A DNA stretch of 64,000 nt. It comes from Runella aurantiaca (lineage in GTDB: Bacteria; Bacteroidota; Bacteroidia; Cytophagales; Spirosomataceae). A program made the translations under genes and the position numbers. Under the pieces are notes generated by a model. That model was not told the DNA's origin, made no database searches, and saw only the letters and a program-made list of their open reading frames with translations. The stretch's first letter is position 1; every line of letters starts with the position of its first letter. The stretch is from contig NZ_QPIW01000027.1 in the NCBI RefSeq assembly GCF_003339505.1, forward strand, positions 1-64,000, in the 5' to 3' direction. Below are positions 42,929 to 52,888 of this stretch, piece by piece.

Positions 42929-43756
42929 ATGACATTAACTGAGCAAGAACTTTCGGTCTCCTTTTTAACGCGTCTTACCGAACAAAATGCCAAGTATCGG
43001 CATCGGCTACCTCCCCGCAGCAGCGTAGGGAAGTTTGTGGAAGAAATGATGTGTTTTCTGTTTCCTGTTACCCAAGACTGCGAACGGACTTCGTTAGATT
43101 TACCCGAAGCCTATCGCCGTCTTCAAAACCGTTTGTCTTGCCTTTTGGACCCGCTTGCCAATCATCTTGACGCTGATAAAGACGTCATTATGGAACGATT
43201 TCTGGCCCAACTCCCCGAGATTTACGAAAATCTTTTGTTGGATGCGCAGGCAATTGCAGACAATGACCCCGCTTCGGTGGGCATCGAGGAGGTGATTTCT
43301 GTCTACCCGGGTTTTTATGCCATTGCGGTTTACAGGGTGGCACATTTATTGGTGGATTTGAACGTGCCTTTGCTGCCAAGAATGCTTACCGAACACGCTC
43401 ATGGCCTTACAGGGATAGATATTCACCCCAAAGCAAATATCGGACAGTCGTTTTTTATTGACCACGGAACGGGTGTCGTGATTGGTGAAACGACCGATAT
43501 CGGCAATAACGTAAAAGTATACCAAGGCGTGACGCTTGGGGCATTGAGTGTTTCTAAGTCGATGGCCGAAACCAAACGTCATCCTACCATTGAAGACAAT
43601 GTAGTTATATACGCTAACGCTACCATATTGGGAGGCAAAACGGTCATTGGCAGTGATTCTATCATCGGTGGCAATGCGTGGTTGACGACAAGCGTACCCG
43701 CGTTTTCGCAGGTGTACCATCAAAGCGAATTGAAAATTAGACAGAGTATCCTTTAA
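42929..43756 (+). CDS. cysE: Serine O-acetyltransferase
   Basis: A 275-aa enzyme that acetylates L-serine with acetyl-CoA, the committed step of cysteine synthesis. The N-terminal helical part precedes the left-handed beta-helix: [95 protein letters not shown]. The catalytic His lies in FIDHGTG. The start ATG 42929 is right after the attenuator terminator; the open frame upstream to 42800 runs through the leader and is not conserved. No cysK is adjacent. Control by cysteine supply is predicted from the leader. Confidence 0.93.
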   Translation: MTLTEQELSVSFLTRLTEQNAKYRHRLPPRSSVGKFVEEMMCFLFPVTQDCERTSLDLPEAYRRLQNRLSCLLDPLANHLDADKDVIMERFLAQLPEIYENLLLDAQAIADNDPASVGIEEVISVYPGFYAIAVYRVAHLLVDLNVPLLPRMLTEHAHGLTGIDIHPKANIGQSFFIDHGTGVVIGETTDIGNNVKVYQGVTLGALSVSKSMAETKRHPTIEDNVVIYANATILGGKTVIGSDSIIGGNAWLTTSVPAFSQVYHQSELKIRQSIL

Positions 43757-43764
43757 GTTTTTAG

Positions 43765-43800
43765 CTAAGAACTGGCTTGGTATTCTGAACCAGTTCTTAG
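43765..43800. terminator. Bidirectional terminator between cysE and the TetR gene
   Basis: CTAAGAACTGG (43765-43775) is exactly complementary to 43790-43800, an 11-bp stem with a 14-nt loop between the two convergent genes. T-runs are weak on both sides. Confidence 0.6.
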
Positions 43801-43819
43801 TTGCTATCTACACTGAATA

Positions 43820-44416
43820 TCAAGCTAGTCCTCGCACAAATCTTCGAACGGTTTCCATAAAAATAGGTTCGAAATTCGATAATGTTTGGCGCGGCTGGGT
43901 GACAGAGGTGACCACCAAAAAACCGTACGTAAGGCACCACCATTCATAAAAGGTTTTGGAGACGGCATCGGCGGAGCGCGGTCGTATCAAGGCCATGGCT
44001 TCCCACACTGGATGATTGTTGAGCATGGCAAACTCAATTTGATAAGCCTGTTTTGACTGACAAATCCCGCCTTCCATATTAAACATCACCTGAAAAACCT
44101 CGGTTTGGGTATGCATGAATCGCCATTGAATTTGGGCAAATTCCGTAATTAATTTTTCAGGATTACGGTACAAAGTCCTCAGTTTTAGCAATTCTTCGTG
44201 CAGAAAAGCAAAGCCATCGTTTCGGATGGTTTCCAACAGTTTGTCTTTACTGTCAAAATATTCGTATAAAATAGGAGGGCTATATTCAATAACATCGGCA
44301 ATTTTTCGAATGGAGACGGCCTGCCAGCCTTCCTCACGAGCAATGTCGCGGGCAGTTTTGAGGATGTCATGACGGACTTGTTTCCGCAAACGCTCCCGAC
44401 GTTCAACGATTCCCAT
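43820..44416 (-). CDS. TetR-family transcriptional regulator
   Basis: A 198-aa TetR/AcrR-type repressor. The N-terminal HTH is ILKTARDIAREEGWQAVSIRKIADVIEYSPPILYEYFDSKDKLLETI (about 18-65). The C-terminal ligand domain resembles the TetR_C WHG-type group (FYEWWCLTYGFLVVTS). Ligand and targets are unknown; no efflux genes are adjacent. Confidence 0.88.
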   Translation of the reverse strand: MGIVERRERLRKQVRHDILKTARDIAREEGWQAVSIRKIADVIEYSPPILYEYFDSKDKLLETIRNDGFAFLHEELLKLRTLYRNPEKLITEFAQIQWRFMHTQTEVFQVMFNMEGGICQSKQAYQIEFAMLNNHPVWEAMALIRPRSADAVSKTFYEWWCLTYGFLVVTSVTQPRQTLSNFEPIFMETVRRFVRGLA

Positions 44417-44505
44417 AAGATTAACGATGGATTAGAGTAGACTTTACACTGTTAAATTATCTACAAGTAAAAAATAAACGGTGAAAGTACCAAAAAAAAG
44501 ACAAT

Positions 44506-44541
44506 AAAAAAGCCGAGTCAAACGTTTGACTCGGCTTTTTT
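44506..44541. terminator. Bidirectional terminator, 36-bp perfect palindrome
   Basis: The 36 nt are fully self-complementary around AACGTT, with arms AAAAAAGCCGAGTCAAAC. A- and T-runs at the ends allow termination in either direction, here most likely for the minus-strand peroxiredoxin gene upstream of the TetR gene. Confidence 0.8.
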
Positions 44542-44593
44542 GGCTTGATAATAAATGCAGTTTTTAGGCAAAATATCTACATAAATTTCAACG

Positions 44594-45061
44594 CTAAATC
44601 TGCTCAAGCGTTGATTTAATCGCCACAAAATCAGGTAGGTTACCCGCGCTTTCCAGTACTTCTGCGTACTGGATAACTCCTTCTTTATCAATTACAAAAG
44701 CGGCACGTTTTGCTACGCCTTTCATGTCAAACGCAAATGTATCGTAGTAGGACTTAAAAGCCTGTGAAGTCTCCTTGTTAAAATCGGATAGTAAATCAAA
44801 ATTGTATTTTTGTTCCTCCTTATATTTGTTGAGGGTAAAAAGCGAATCAACAGAGATACCCACTACTTCGGCACCGAGTTTGGTATAGTAGCCTAAGTCA
44901 TCGCGCATGGTGCAGAGCTGTTCGGTACATACGCCCGTAAAAGCCGCTGGGAAGAAATGAATGATGAGATTTTTTCCTTTAAAATCTTCGAGTGAAACCT
45001 TTTTTTTCTCGGTATTAAAGAGAGTGAATGAGGGAGCTTTATCCCCTTTTTGTAATGACAT
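44594..45061 (-). CDS. Peroxiredoxin (AhpC/TSA, PrxQ/AhpE-like)
   Basis: A 155-aa cytoplasmic thioredoxin-fold peroxidase. HFFPAAFTGVCTEQLCTMRDD carries the peroxidatic Cys45 and a second Cys50, a CxxxxC spacing as in PrxQ/BCP proteins; Pro38 and Thr42 complete the active-site PxxxTxxC pattern. It reduces hydrogen peroxide and organic peroxides, using thioredoxin or a similar donor. The C-terminal FVAIKSTLEQI is shorter than in typical 2-Cys AhpC. It is a single gene closed by the palindromic terminator. Confidence 0.9.
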   Translation of the reverse strand: MSLQKGDKAPSFTLFNTEKKKVSLEDFKGKNLIIHFFPAAFTGVCTEQLCTMRDDLGYYTKLGAEVVGISVDSLFTLNKYKEEQKYNFDLLSDFNKETSQAFKSYYDTFAFDMKGVAKRAAFVIDKEGVIQYAEVLESAGNLPDFVAIKSTLEQI

Positions 45062-45256
45062 GGTTGCTAAAGTTAATTTTGTTTTTGCAAAAATATAAAT
45101 ACATCCTGAAAACTTGCTAAATCATTAAATGTTCGTAATTATGCCAAAAAAACTATCATTGGCAGTAGTAGGATACGCAATACGTACACTATTATATCAA
45201 TACCTAAACCCCGCAGCAGCGGATTTTACCTTTCACTAACACACATCATAATACGT

Positions 45257-46183
45257 ATGCAAACCATTTGGGGAATTGACCTCGGCGGAACAAAAATTGA
45301 AGGCGTTGTATTGTCGTCACCCTCGCCTGATGCGGTGATTATCCGTAAAAGAATTGATACAGAGGCTCATAAAGGGTATGAGCACATTGCTAGCCGGATT
45401 GTTGAACTGGTACGTGCATTGGAAGCAGAAACGGGCTTCAAAGCTCCAAGCATAGGGATTGGCACGCCCGGTACGGTAGAGCCGTCCAACGGTTTGATGA
45501 AAAACTGCAATACTACTTGTCTGAATGATATGCCTTTGCAGAGTGATTTAGCAAATACCTTGGGGATTCCAGTCTTTATTGCCAACGATGCCAATTGCTT
45601 TGCATTGGCCGAAGCAACAATGGGAATCGTTCCAGATGTTGTTCCGAATTACCAGTGTGTATTTGGCGTTATTATGGGTACTGGTGTTGGTGGTGGGGTT
45701 GTTATTAAAGGAAAAGACGGACAGTCTTTTGTGTTGAACGGAACACAGGGAATCGGTGGCGAATGGGGGCATAATGAACTGGAAACCAACGGATATGATT
45801 GCTATTGCGGCAAAAAAGGTTGTGTAGAGCAGGTACTTTCTGGCCCCGCATTGCAGCGGTACTACGCGCAGATTAGTGGTCAGGAGTTAAAAATGAAAGA
45901 CATTGTGGCGCGGCATTATGCTGGTACTGATCCATTTGCTACCCAAACCATCGACCGTATGTTGGAACATTTTGGGAAGGCTGTTTCGGTACTGATGAAT
46001 ATTCTCGACCCCGATGCCATTGTTTTGGGCGGTGGTGTTGGAAACATTGATTTACTTTACACCGAAGGCTTGGAACGAGCCAAAAAATACATCTTCAATA
46101 GCGGCCGTGTGGAAACCAAAATTCTTCGTCCAAAGTTAGGAGATAGTGCAGGAGTGTTTGGGGCGGCGATGTTGTCTATATAA
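45257..46183 (+). CDS. ROK-family sugar kinase
   Basis: A 308-aa kinase of the ROK family. The phosphate-binding loop is GIDLGGTKIEG (6-16), the catalytic base is Asp111 in FIANDANCFALAEA, GVIMGTGVGGGVV (137-149) follows, and the zinc site is GHNELETNGYDCYCGKKGCVEQ with His172 and Cys182, 184 and 189. The enzyme phosphorylates a hexose such as glucose, fructose or N-acetyl-sugar with ATP. Specificity cannot be read. Neighbours do not point to a pathway. Confidence 0.9.
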   Translation: MQTIWGIDLGGTKIEGVVLSSPSPDAVIIRKRIDTEAHKGYEHIASRIVELVRALEAETGFKAPSIGIGTPGTVEPSNGLMKNCNTTCLNDMPLQSDLANTLGIPVFIANDANCFALAEATMGIVPDVVPNYQCVFGVIMGTGVGGGVVIKGKDGQSFVLNGTQGIGGEWGHNELETNGYDCYCGKKGCVEQVLSGPALQRYYAQISGQELKMKDIVARHYAGTDPFATQTIDRMLEHFGKAVSVLMNILDPDAIVLGGGVGNIDLLYTEGLERAKKYIFNSGRVETKILRPKLGDSAGVFGAAMLSI

Positions 46184-46261
46184 TAAAAGTATAAAGTTGA
46201 AAGGCGACCAAAGATTGCGTCATTTTGATGCGGTATCAGCCTGAGAAATGGGAAATTAAGA

Positions 46262-46678
46262 ATGAATCATTGGTTAGTAAAGTCGGAACCGTTTGTTTAC
46301 AGTTGGGATGATTTTGTGAAAGCGGGGAGGAGTGTTTGGGATGGCGTTCGTAATTATCAGGCACGTAACAACCTGAAAGCCATGCAAAAAGGCGATTGGG
46401 TGTTCTTTTATCACAGCAATGAGGGGCTGGCCGTGGTGGGTATTGCACAGGTAGACCGCGAAGCGTATCCTGACCCAACCACCGACGACCCCCGCTGGGT
46501 AGTGGTTGAATTGGTGCCTGTTCAGAAGTTAAAACGACCGGTTTCATTGCAGGAAATTAAGTCAGATAATAGATTGCAGGAAATAGCGTTAATTAGGCAA
46601 TCTCGTTTGTCGGTCATGCCGATAAAACGGGAGGAATTCGACCTAATCTTAAGTTTTAGCAACGATGAAAACACCTAA
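46262..46678 (+). CDS. EVE-domain protein
   Basis: A 138-aa protein composed of one EVE domain (PUA-like, also seen in Thyn1): HWLVKSEPFVYSWDDFVKAGRSVWDGVRNYQARNNLKAMQKGDWVFFYHS, then GLAVVGIAQVDREAYPDPTTDDPRWVVVEL. These domains can bind modified nucleic-acid bases. In other genomes EVE proteins can accompany restriction systems, but none is here. Its last 14 nt overlap the start of the following 555-aa gene, implying translational coupling. Confidence 0.9.
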   Translation: MNHWLVKSEPFVYSWDDFVKAGRSVWDGVRNYQARNNLKAMQKGDWVFFYHSNEGLAVVGIAQVDREAYPDPTTDDPRWVVVELVPVQKLKRPVSLQEIKSDNRLQEIALIRQSRLSVMPIKREEFDLILSFSNDENT

Positions 46679-48332
46679 TGAATTTATTGTCAATAGCCCA
46701 CGGGCGCGTTATCAATCTTTTGTAGTGCGCAGGGCTGGTGCGGCGCTTAGTGCCGTTTTGGTTTCTTTCTTTTACGTTTTGTTTTTGGTCATTGGTTTAG
46801 CTGCCCCTGAACTTAAGGCGCAGACTGTCAAGCGAATAGAGCTGCCTGTTCCAGGAGCCAATGAGTCATACCATACGATTTCTTTGGGCGCAAAAGGCGT
46901 GGTATTGGTTTCACAGCTTTCAAAAAATGCGTTTAACATTCAGAAGTTTAACGTTGATTTGGACCGCGATTGGTCAATCAACGGCACGATTGAAGATAAC
47001 CTTGATTTTGTAAAGTCTTCGTACGACGGCCAATCCGTTTATCTGTTATTTACCCGTAGCCGGACTGACTTTTATCAGGTTGTGAAGGTGGGAGTAGCGG
47101 GTTTTATGGAGACATTTTACCTTAGCTCCGTGGACCGTTTTCAAATTACCGATTTCCAGACGATTGGTTATTCGGTTTTTATGGCGGGGACAGTACGAGA
47201 CGAGCCGATGCTGCTTTATACCAATTTGGCTTCCAAACAAAGTAAGATTCTGCCCGGGGTTACGCAGCCCAACACCGTGATTCAATCTGTCGATATTGAT
47301 ACCACGCACCATTTGGTAAATGTCTGTTATGCCGCTCGCAAGGGACGAGAAATCAAGCTTATCTCACGGACGTTTGATGAATATGGGCAATCTGTTGGGC
47401 AGGTGATGGTAGAGCCAGAGCCTGATTACTCATTGCTCAACGGACGCCTTTTTACGCTGAACGACTCCACCAAACTGATGATTGGAACCTATGGTTTCCG
47501 AAACATGCAGGGAAACAACAACAGCGCATCGCAAGGGCTTTTTCTTAGTAAAATCGTTTACGACGAGGTAGAGTTTACGCAATACCACAGTTTTACCGAT
47601 TTTAAGAATTTCTTCAACTTCATGAGCGAGCGTGAGCAAGAACGAATGCTGCGTAAGATAGAGCGGAAAAAAGAAAATGGAGACGAAGTAAAGCTTAATT
47701 ACCGACTGTTGGTTCATGACATCATTGAACAAAACGGCAACTACCTGATTTCGGGAGAGGTCTTTTATCCTGAGTACCGTAACAACAATAATGGGATGTA
47801 TGGTATGAGCTCGTGGTGGGGTTCACCCATGATGTCGCCGTGGGGAATTGGTGGCATGGGAATGTTTCCATCGTATGGACTTTATAATCCATACTATTGG
47901 GACCCATGGTTTGGCTCACGGAGGATGAACAATGGGCAAATATTTAATGGTTTTGTGTATACCCACGCGATTGTGGCTGGATTTAACCCCAAAGGCGATT
48001 TATTATGGGATAATTCACTGCCTTTTGAAGGGCTGAAAAGCATGGAACTCAAAGAAAAAGTAAGGGTAAAACCCAATGAGGACCAAACGGTTTCTATGTT
48101 TTACAGTAATAAAGGGGCTATCAAAGCCAAGGTTTTTGACAAAGACCGCGTATTGAATGACCGCCAGCCGATTCCGATTATGACCGTTGATGCCAGTGAT
48201 AAGGTGCGTCAAACCAACACCGACGAAGTGCTGTACTGGTTTGATAATTATTACTTAGCGTTTGGATATCAGCGAATTACGGGGGACGATGGTCGCCGAA
48301 ATGTTTTTTATCTGAATAAAATATCTTTTTAA
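46665..48332 (+). CDS. Secreted 555-aa protein with Gly/Met/Trp/Tyr-rich insert
   Basis: A 555-aa protein I do not recognise. It has a long N-terminal region with a signal-like helix (AALSAVLVSFFYVLFLVIGLAAP, about 26-48) ending near LKAQ. The body has repeated beta-rich stretches suggesting a propeller. Residues about 370-420 form a low-complexity insert (NNNGMYGMSSWWGSPMMSPW and onward). Downstream parts include GFVYTHAIVAGFNPKGDLLWDNSLPFEG. It overlaps the EVE gene by 14 nt. Cell-surface location is likely; role unknown. Confidence 0.6.
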   Translation: MKTPNEFIVNSPRARYQSFVVRRAGAALSAVLVSFFYVLFLVIGLAAPELKAQTVKRIELPVPGANESYHTISLGAKGVVLVSQLSKNAFNIQKFNVDLDRDWSINGTIEDNLDFVKSSYDGQSVYLLFTRSRTDFYQVVKVGVAGFMETFYLSSVDRFQITDFQTIGYSVFMAGTVRDEPMLLYTNLASKQSKILPGVTQPNTVIQSVDIDTTHHLVNVCYAARKGREIKLISRTFDEYGQSVGQVMVEPEPDYSLLNGRLFTLNDSTKLMIGTYGFRNMQGNNNSASQGLFLSKIVYDEVEFTQYHSFTDFKNFFNFMSEREQERMLRKIERKKENGDEVKLNYRLLVHDIIEQNGNYLISGEVFYPEYRNNNNGMYGMSSWWGSPMMSPWGIGGMGMFPSYGLYNPYYWDPWFGSRRMNNGQIFNGFVYTHAIVAGFNPKGDLLWDNSLPFEGLKSMELKEKVRVKPNEDQTVSMFYSNKGAIKAKVFDKDRVLNDRQPIPIMTVDASDKVRQTNTDEVLYWFDNYYLAFGYQRITGDDGRRNVFYLNKISF

Positions 48333-48348
48333 TAACATAGGATAGAGG

Positions 48349-48396
48349 GTCAATCGCTGGTCAATTAGGTTTTTCCTGAGTGTACCAGCGGTTGAC
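48349..48396 (+). terminator. Hairpin after the 555-aa gene
   Basis: GTCAATCGCTGGT (48349-48361) pairs with 48384-48396 over 13 bp including one G-U pair, with a 22-nt loop. Only a short TTTC follows, so it is a weak terminator or a leader hairpin of the methyltransferase gene. Confidence 0.4.
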
Positions 48397-48414
48397 TTTC
48401 GCCTTAACGCACAA

Positions 48415-49296
48415 ATGCAACTTCTCACTCCTCTCCACTGGCAAGATTACGAACTGATTGATAGCGGTAATTTCGAAAAATTAGAACGATTTGGCGAATA
48501 TATACTAGCCCGTCCTGAGCCTCAGGCTATTTGGGATAAATCTCTTTCCGACGCTGATTGGAAAAAAAAGGCCCACGCTACTTTTGTGCGTGATAAGCAG
48601 GCTACCGAACGCGGCGAGTGGCAATTGACGAAAGGGATGCCCGAAAAATGGTGGATAAGCTACCGACATGCGGGGCTGTCGTTGCGCCTAAAATGCTCGC
48701 TTACTTCCTTCAAGCACGTAGGGATTTTCCCTGAGCAGGCGGTTAACTGGGATTATTTAGACCAAAAACTCCGTGCACTGCCCGTCGAGAAACCGGCCGT
48801 TTTAAATCTTTTTGCGTACACAGGGGCCGCCTCGGTGGCAGCCCGACAAGCAGGGGCCGACGTAACACACGTAGATTCAATTAAACCGGTGGTCACGTGG
48901 GCGCGGGAGAACATGGAGGCAAGCGACGCCGACAATATCCGATGGATGGTGGAAGATGCTTTTAAATTTGTTCAGCGTGAAGTGCGCCGGGGAAAAAAAT
49001 ACAATTGCATCATTCTCGACCCACCTGCTTATGGCCGTGGGCCTGCAGGTGAAAAGTGGATTCTGGAAGAACAGTTGAATGAACTACTCAAATCCTGCGC
49101 TGAGCTTTTGGACCCTGTTCACCACGTATTCATTTTGAATTTGTATTCGTTGGGTTTTTCGGCTTTGATGGCCGAAAATTTGGTACTAGACCGATTTGGT
49201 AAAATGATGAATGCCCAATGCGGTGAACTCTACCTTGCCGACCATAAACAGCGCAAACTTCCCTTGGGTATATTTTATCGTTTCGCCTCCGTCTAA
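48415..49296 (+). CDS. Class I SAM methyltransferase, RlmI/RlmK-like
   Basis: A 293-aa methyltransferase of the type called SAM-dependent rRNA methyltransferase. SAM-binding motif I is VLNLFAYTGAASVAARQAGADVTHVD and the catalytic block is CIILDPPAYGRGPAGEKWILEEQL. The N-terminal part (1-100) is a divergent RNA-binding-like region. E. coli RlmI is longer and has a PUA domain, which is not clear here. The likely target is rRNA C5-cytosine, but this is inference. Confidence 0.8.
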   Translation: MQLLTPLHWQDYELIDSGNFEKLERFGEYILARPEPQAIWDKSLSDADWKKKAHATFVRDKQATERGEWQLTKGMPEKWWISYRHAGLSLRLKCSLTSFKHVGIFPEQAVNWDYLDQKLRALPVEKPAVLNLFAYTGAASVAARQAGADVTHVDSIKPVVTWARENMEASDADNIRWMVEDAFKFVQREVRRGKKYNCIILDPPAYGRGPAGEKWILEEQLNELLKSCAELLDPVHHVFILNLYSLGFSALMAENLVLDRFGKMMNAQCGELYLADHKQRKLPLGIFYRFASV

Positions 49297-49434
49297 GCGG
49301 TGATTAATCGTGCATTTCCCCAAAACTTTCCCGTACTTTGCATCAATGAGTGAGTCAACGGTAGGCATGACGTGCCGTTGTGGCTTACTAATTTTAATAA
49401 TGCATTCATTGTCAGGTGTTTTTGAAGAAATAAA

Positions 49435-50691
49435 ATGACTTTTTTAAAAACATCAATAATAGTACAGAGCAACTTGAAAGCCCTAACGTATATAGTAAGT
49501 ATTTGTTTGGCAATGTGGCTGGGCGGGTGCAGCAGCGACGAACGTCAGAGTACCCGTATTCCTCCGCTTCCTTCCGACGATGCCCTCAAACGAGCGGAAA
49601 TCGGCGTTGAGTACTTGAGTGCCATCATTCGGCGTAGTCCGCGCAACTCCTTAAATTACCACAAAAGAGCCGAGTTGTACATCGTCCTTAAGGATTTTCC
49701 TGCGGCTTTGACGGATATAAATGACGCGCTTGAAATCAGCCCTAGCAATGGACTTTTTCTGCTGACCAAAGCCCGAATTTTGCGGCAGATTAAGCGCTAC
49801 GACGAAGCCTTGGCGGCGGCACGACGGGCAGAAGTCTTGCAACAGGATACGCCTGAGCTGTACATTTTATTGGGAGATTTGACCCAACAAAAAATGCAAT
49901 ACCGTCAGGCAAAGTTGTATCTGTCGAAAGCCTTGCAAATGGCTCCTTACGAAGGGGAAGCCTATTTTTACAATGGACTTTTAGATGCCCGCCAGGGAGA
50001 TACGCTGTCGGGGATTGCGCTGATGCAGCGGGCGGTGGAATTAAAACCACGCTTTGTCCCTGCGTATGTAGAGCTGACCACCATTCATACACGTTTGCAC
50101 GATTATATTCAGGCAAAAGACATCAACGACCAGGGTTTGCGGTATTTCCCCAAAGAGTCGATGCTTTATTATTCGCGCGGGGTAATGTACCACAGTCAAA
50201 AACGGCTAGATAGCGCACTGATTGCCTATCGGGCCGCCATTAAATTTGACTCAACCAATTACGCGGCTGATTTTCAGGCAGGTACTATCTATTTGAAGTG
50301 GAACAGTTTACCGTTGGCCATTAAAAGCTTTGAGAAAGTTTTGCGCTATAATCCCAAATATCCGCAGATTAATTTTTTGCTGGGAAGTGCCTACGACAAA
50401 CATGGGAACATCGAAGGGGCCATTGAACAATATACCCTGGCTACGCAGATAGATGCGGCTGATTGGCGTTCGCGGGGGCGTCTTTACCGGGCGCAACAGC
50501 GAAAATATTACCTTGATACCTACGGTACCCTACCGCCGGCTTCACCCGAAATAACTTCTGATGCTGATAATGAGAAAGATGTTGCCCCAATTGCCCCCGA
50601 GCGTGAAAGGGTTCAGGTCAATATTCTAACTCCTCGACTTGAATTGAAAACGAAAAGTGATACCGTCCGTAGCTTGAAAATCAGGCAATAG
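49435..50691 (+). CDS. TPR-repeat lipoprotein
   Basis: A 418-aa protein with a long signal sequence ending in LGGCSSDE (lipid Cys about residue 33). Residues about 45-350 form roughly eight TPR units, for example YHKRAELYIVLKDFPAALTDINDALEISPSN and DFQAGTIYLKWNSLPLAIKSFEKVLRYNPK. The C-terminal about 55 residues are charged and unstructured. It is a scaffold for protein-protein contacts at the envelope; partners are unknown. Confidence 0.82.
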   Translation: MTFLKTSIIVQSNLKALTYIVSICLAMWLGGCSSDERQSTRIPPLPSDDALKRAEIGVEYLSAIIRRSPRNSLNYHKRAELYIVLKDFPAALTDINDALEISPSNGLFLLTKARILRQIKRYDEALAAARRAEVLQQDTPELYILLGDLTQQKMQYRQAKLYLSKALQMAPYEGEAYFYNGLLDARQGDTLSGIALMQRAVELKPRFVPAYVELTTIHTRLHDYIQAKDINDQGLRYFPKESMLYYSRGVMYHSQKRLDSALIAYRAAIKFDSTNYAADFQAGTIYLKWNSLPLAIKSFEKVLRYNPKYPQINFLLGSAYDKHGNIEGAIEQYTLATQIDAADWRSRGRLYRAQQRKYYLDTYGTLPPASPEITSDADNEKDVAPIAPERERVQVNILTPRLELKTKSDTVRSLKIRQ

Positions 50692-50799
50692 TTGGCAGTA
50701 ACGTTTAAAACAACCATTTTTGCAGAAAATTTATCAACGATTCATGCTAGTTTGTAATAGCGGATGTTGATGAAGCGTGACTAAACATAACTAATTAAC

Positions 50800-52752
50800 A
50801 TGAGTAACATTAAAATCACCCTACCTGATGGCAGTGTGCGCGAGTACCCCCAAGGCTCGTCAAGTATGGACATTGCGCTGAGTATCAGCGAAGGACTAGC
50901 GCGAAATGTATTGGCGGCTAAAGTCAATGGAAAGGTGTGGGATGCCACCCGACCCATTGATACGGATGCCAACCTCCAACTCTTGACTTGGAACGATGCC
51001 GATGGAAAAGCTACATTTTGGCATTCCTCCGCACACTTATTGGCCGAGGCGATTGAAGCGTTGTACCCGGGTACAAAATTTGGCATCGGACCTGCCATTG
51101 AGACGGGTTTTTATTACGACATTGATTTGGGCGGGAAGCCTTTTTCGCAGGAAGATTTTAAAAAAGTAGAAGATAAAATGCTTGAGCTTGCGCGCCAGAA
51201 AAGCGAGTACAAGCGAACGTCGGTGAGTAAAGCCGATGCGATTGAATATTTTACCGAAAAAGCGGATGAATACAAGCTTGAACTGATTGATGGACTGGAA
51301 GATGGTCAGATTACGTTCTATTCGCAAGGTAATTTTACGGACTTATGCCGGGGGCCGCACATCCCCAATACGGGATTTATTAAGGCCATCAAAATCATGA
51401 ATGTGGCAGGAGCCTACTGGCGTGGTGACGAAAAACGGCCTATGCTCACGCGGGTATATGCCGTAACGTTTCCAAAACAGAAAGAACTGGACGACTATTT
51501 GCACGTACTGGAAGAAGCAAAACGTCGCGACCACCGCAAGCTCGGCAAAGAACTGGAATTGTTTACTTTTTCCGAAAAAGTAGGCGCTGGTTTGCCGCTT
51601 TGGCTGCCAAAAGGCGCTTTGTTGCGCGAACGACTCGAAAGCTTTTTGCGCCGGGCGCAGGTGCGTGCGGGGTATTCGCCCGTGGTGACGCCGCACATTG
51701 GTAGCAAACAATTGTACGTAACCTCAGGACACTGGGAAAAATACGGTAAAGATTCCTTCCAACCGATTCATACCCCCGAAGAAGGGGAGGAGTTTATGCT
51801 TAAACCCATGAATTGCCCTCACCACTGCGAAATCTACAAAGCACGTCCACGGTCGTATCGTGAATTACCGTTGCGTTTGGCCGAATTTGGCACCGTGTAC
51901 CGTTACGAACAAAGCGGAGAGCTACATGGACTGACTCGGGTGCGTGGTTTTACGCAAGACGACGCCCACATTTTCTGCCGCAATGACCAAGTGAAAGACG
52001 AATTCAAACGCGTTATTGATTTGGTTCAGTATGTGTTTCGGTCGCTGGGATTTGACAATTATAGTGCGCAAATATCCCTCCGCGACCCCGCAAAACCCGA
52101 AAAATATTTCGGAACAGACGAAGACTGGAACCGTGCCGAATCGGCGATTATTGAAGCCTCCGCCGAAAAGGGGTTAAATACCGTTACCGAACTAGGAGAG
52201 GCCGCTTTTTATGGTCCCAAACTCGACTTTATGGTTCGGGATGCCCTCGGCCGTAAGTGGCAATTGGGTACGATTCAGGTGGATTACCAACTGCCACAAC
52301 GATTTGACCTTGAATACATGGGAAGCGATGGTACCAAACACCGCCCCGTGATGATTCACCGCGCGCCGTTTGGTTCATTAGAGCGCTTCATCGCGATTTT
52401 GATCGAAAACACCGCTGGTAATTTCCCCTTGTGGCTTTCGCCCGACCAAATTGCGGTATTGCCAATCTCCGAAAAGTACATGGATTACGCCAATGACATC
52501 TTCCTTCAATTGCAGGAAGCCGACGTACGCGGGTATGTTGACCACCGTGACGAAAAAATTGGCCGTAAAATCCGCGATGCGGAAGTGCATAAATTGCCTT
52601 ACATGTTGATTGTGGGTGACAAAGAACAGGCCGAAGGAACCATCTCCGTACGCCGCAAAGGCCATCCCGATATGGGCTCCATGAAGTTGGAAGACTTTGT
52701 GACCTATTTCAAAACCGAAATACAGAGCGGTATTGCCACGTTTGGCGCTTGA
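50800..52752 (+). CDS. thrS: Threonyl-tRNA synthetase
   Basis: A 650-aa class II tRNA synthetase. Domains in order: TGS (1-62, [28 protein letters not shown]), editing domain with [17 protein letters not shown], catalytic core with the zinc-binding [11 protein letters not shown], motif 2 [30 protein letters not shown], motif 3 near [18 protein letters not shown], and the anticodon domain (about 540-650, [17 protein letters not shown]). It charges tRNA-Thr. It is usually next to infC in bacteria but is 29 kb away here. A palindromic terminator follows. Confidence 0.97.
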   Translation: MSNIKITLPDGSVREYPQGSSSMDIALSISEGLARNVLAAKVNGKVWDATRPIDTDANLQLLTWNDADGKATFWHSSAHLLAEAIEALYPGTKFGIGPAIETGFYYDIDLGGKPFSQEDFKKVEDKMLELARQKSEYKRTSVSKADAIEYFTEKADEYKLELIDGLEDGQITFYSQGNFTDLCRGPHIPNTGFIKAIKIMNVAGAYWRGDEKRPMLTRVYAVTFPKQKELDDYLHVLEEAKRRDHRKLGKELELFTFSEKVGAGLPLWLPKGALLRERLESFLRRAQVRAGYSPVVTPHIGSKQLYVTSGHWEKYGKDSFQPIHTPEEGEEFMLKPMNCPHHCEIYKARPRSYRELPLRLAEFGTVYRYEQSGELHGLTRVRGFTQDDAHIFCRNDQVKDEFKRVIDLVQYVFRSLGFDNYSAQISLRDPAKPEKYFGTDEDWNRAESAIIEASAEKGLNTVTELGEAAFYGPKLDFMVRDALGRKWQLGTIQVDYQLPQRFDLEYMGSDGTKHRPVMIHRAPFGSLERFIAILIENTAGNFPLWLSPDQIAVLPISEKYMDYANDIFLQLQEADVRGYVDHRDEKIGRKIRDAEVHKLPYMLIVGDKEQAEGTISVRRKGHPDMGSMKLEDFVTYFKTEIQSGIATFGA

Positions 52753-52778
52753 TTTTGTTTCAAATAGTACATTAATCG

Positions 52779-52820
52779 TAACAAACAATCCCGCGCTGTA
52801 CAGTGCGGGATTGTTTGTTA
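52779..52820 (+). terminator. Intrinsic terminator after thrS
   Basis: TAACAAACAATCCCGC (52779-52794) is exactly complementary to 52805-52820; the loop contains the self-complementary CTGTACAG, so the whole 42 nt are nearly palindromic. It starts 26 nt after the thrS stop codon. Confidence 0.8.
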
Positions 52821-52888
52821 TCAGGTTTAACGAAAAGGTGTCTTTACATAATTACGCAGTTACCTGCAAGGCTAAACAAAATAAAAGA

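Noticed and set aside
42682-42993. N-terminal extension of apbE over 100 codons
   Set aside because: It crosses the divergent cysE leader and has no conserved content; the signal peptide starts at 42681.
50692-50799. T-box or threonine leader peptide before thrS
   Set aside because: No T-box sequence and no Thr-rich short ORF could be found in the 108 nt.
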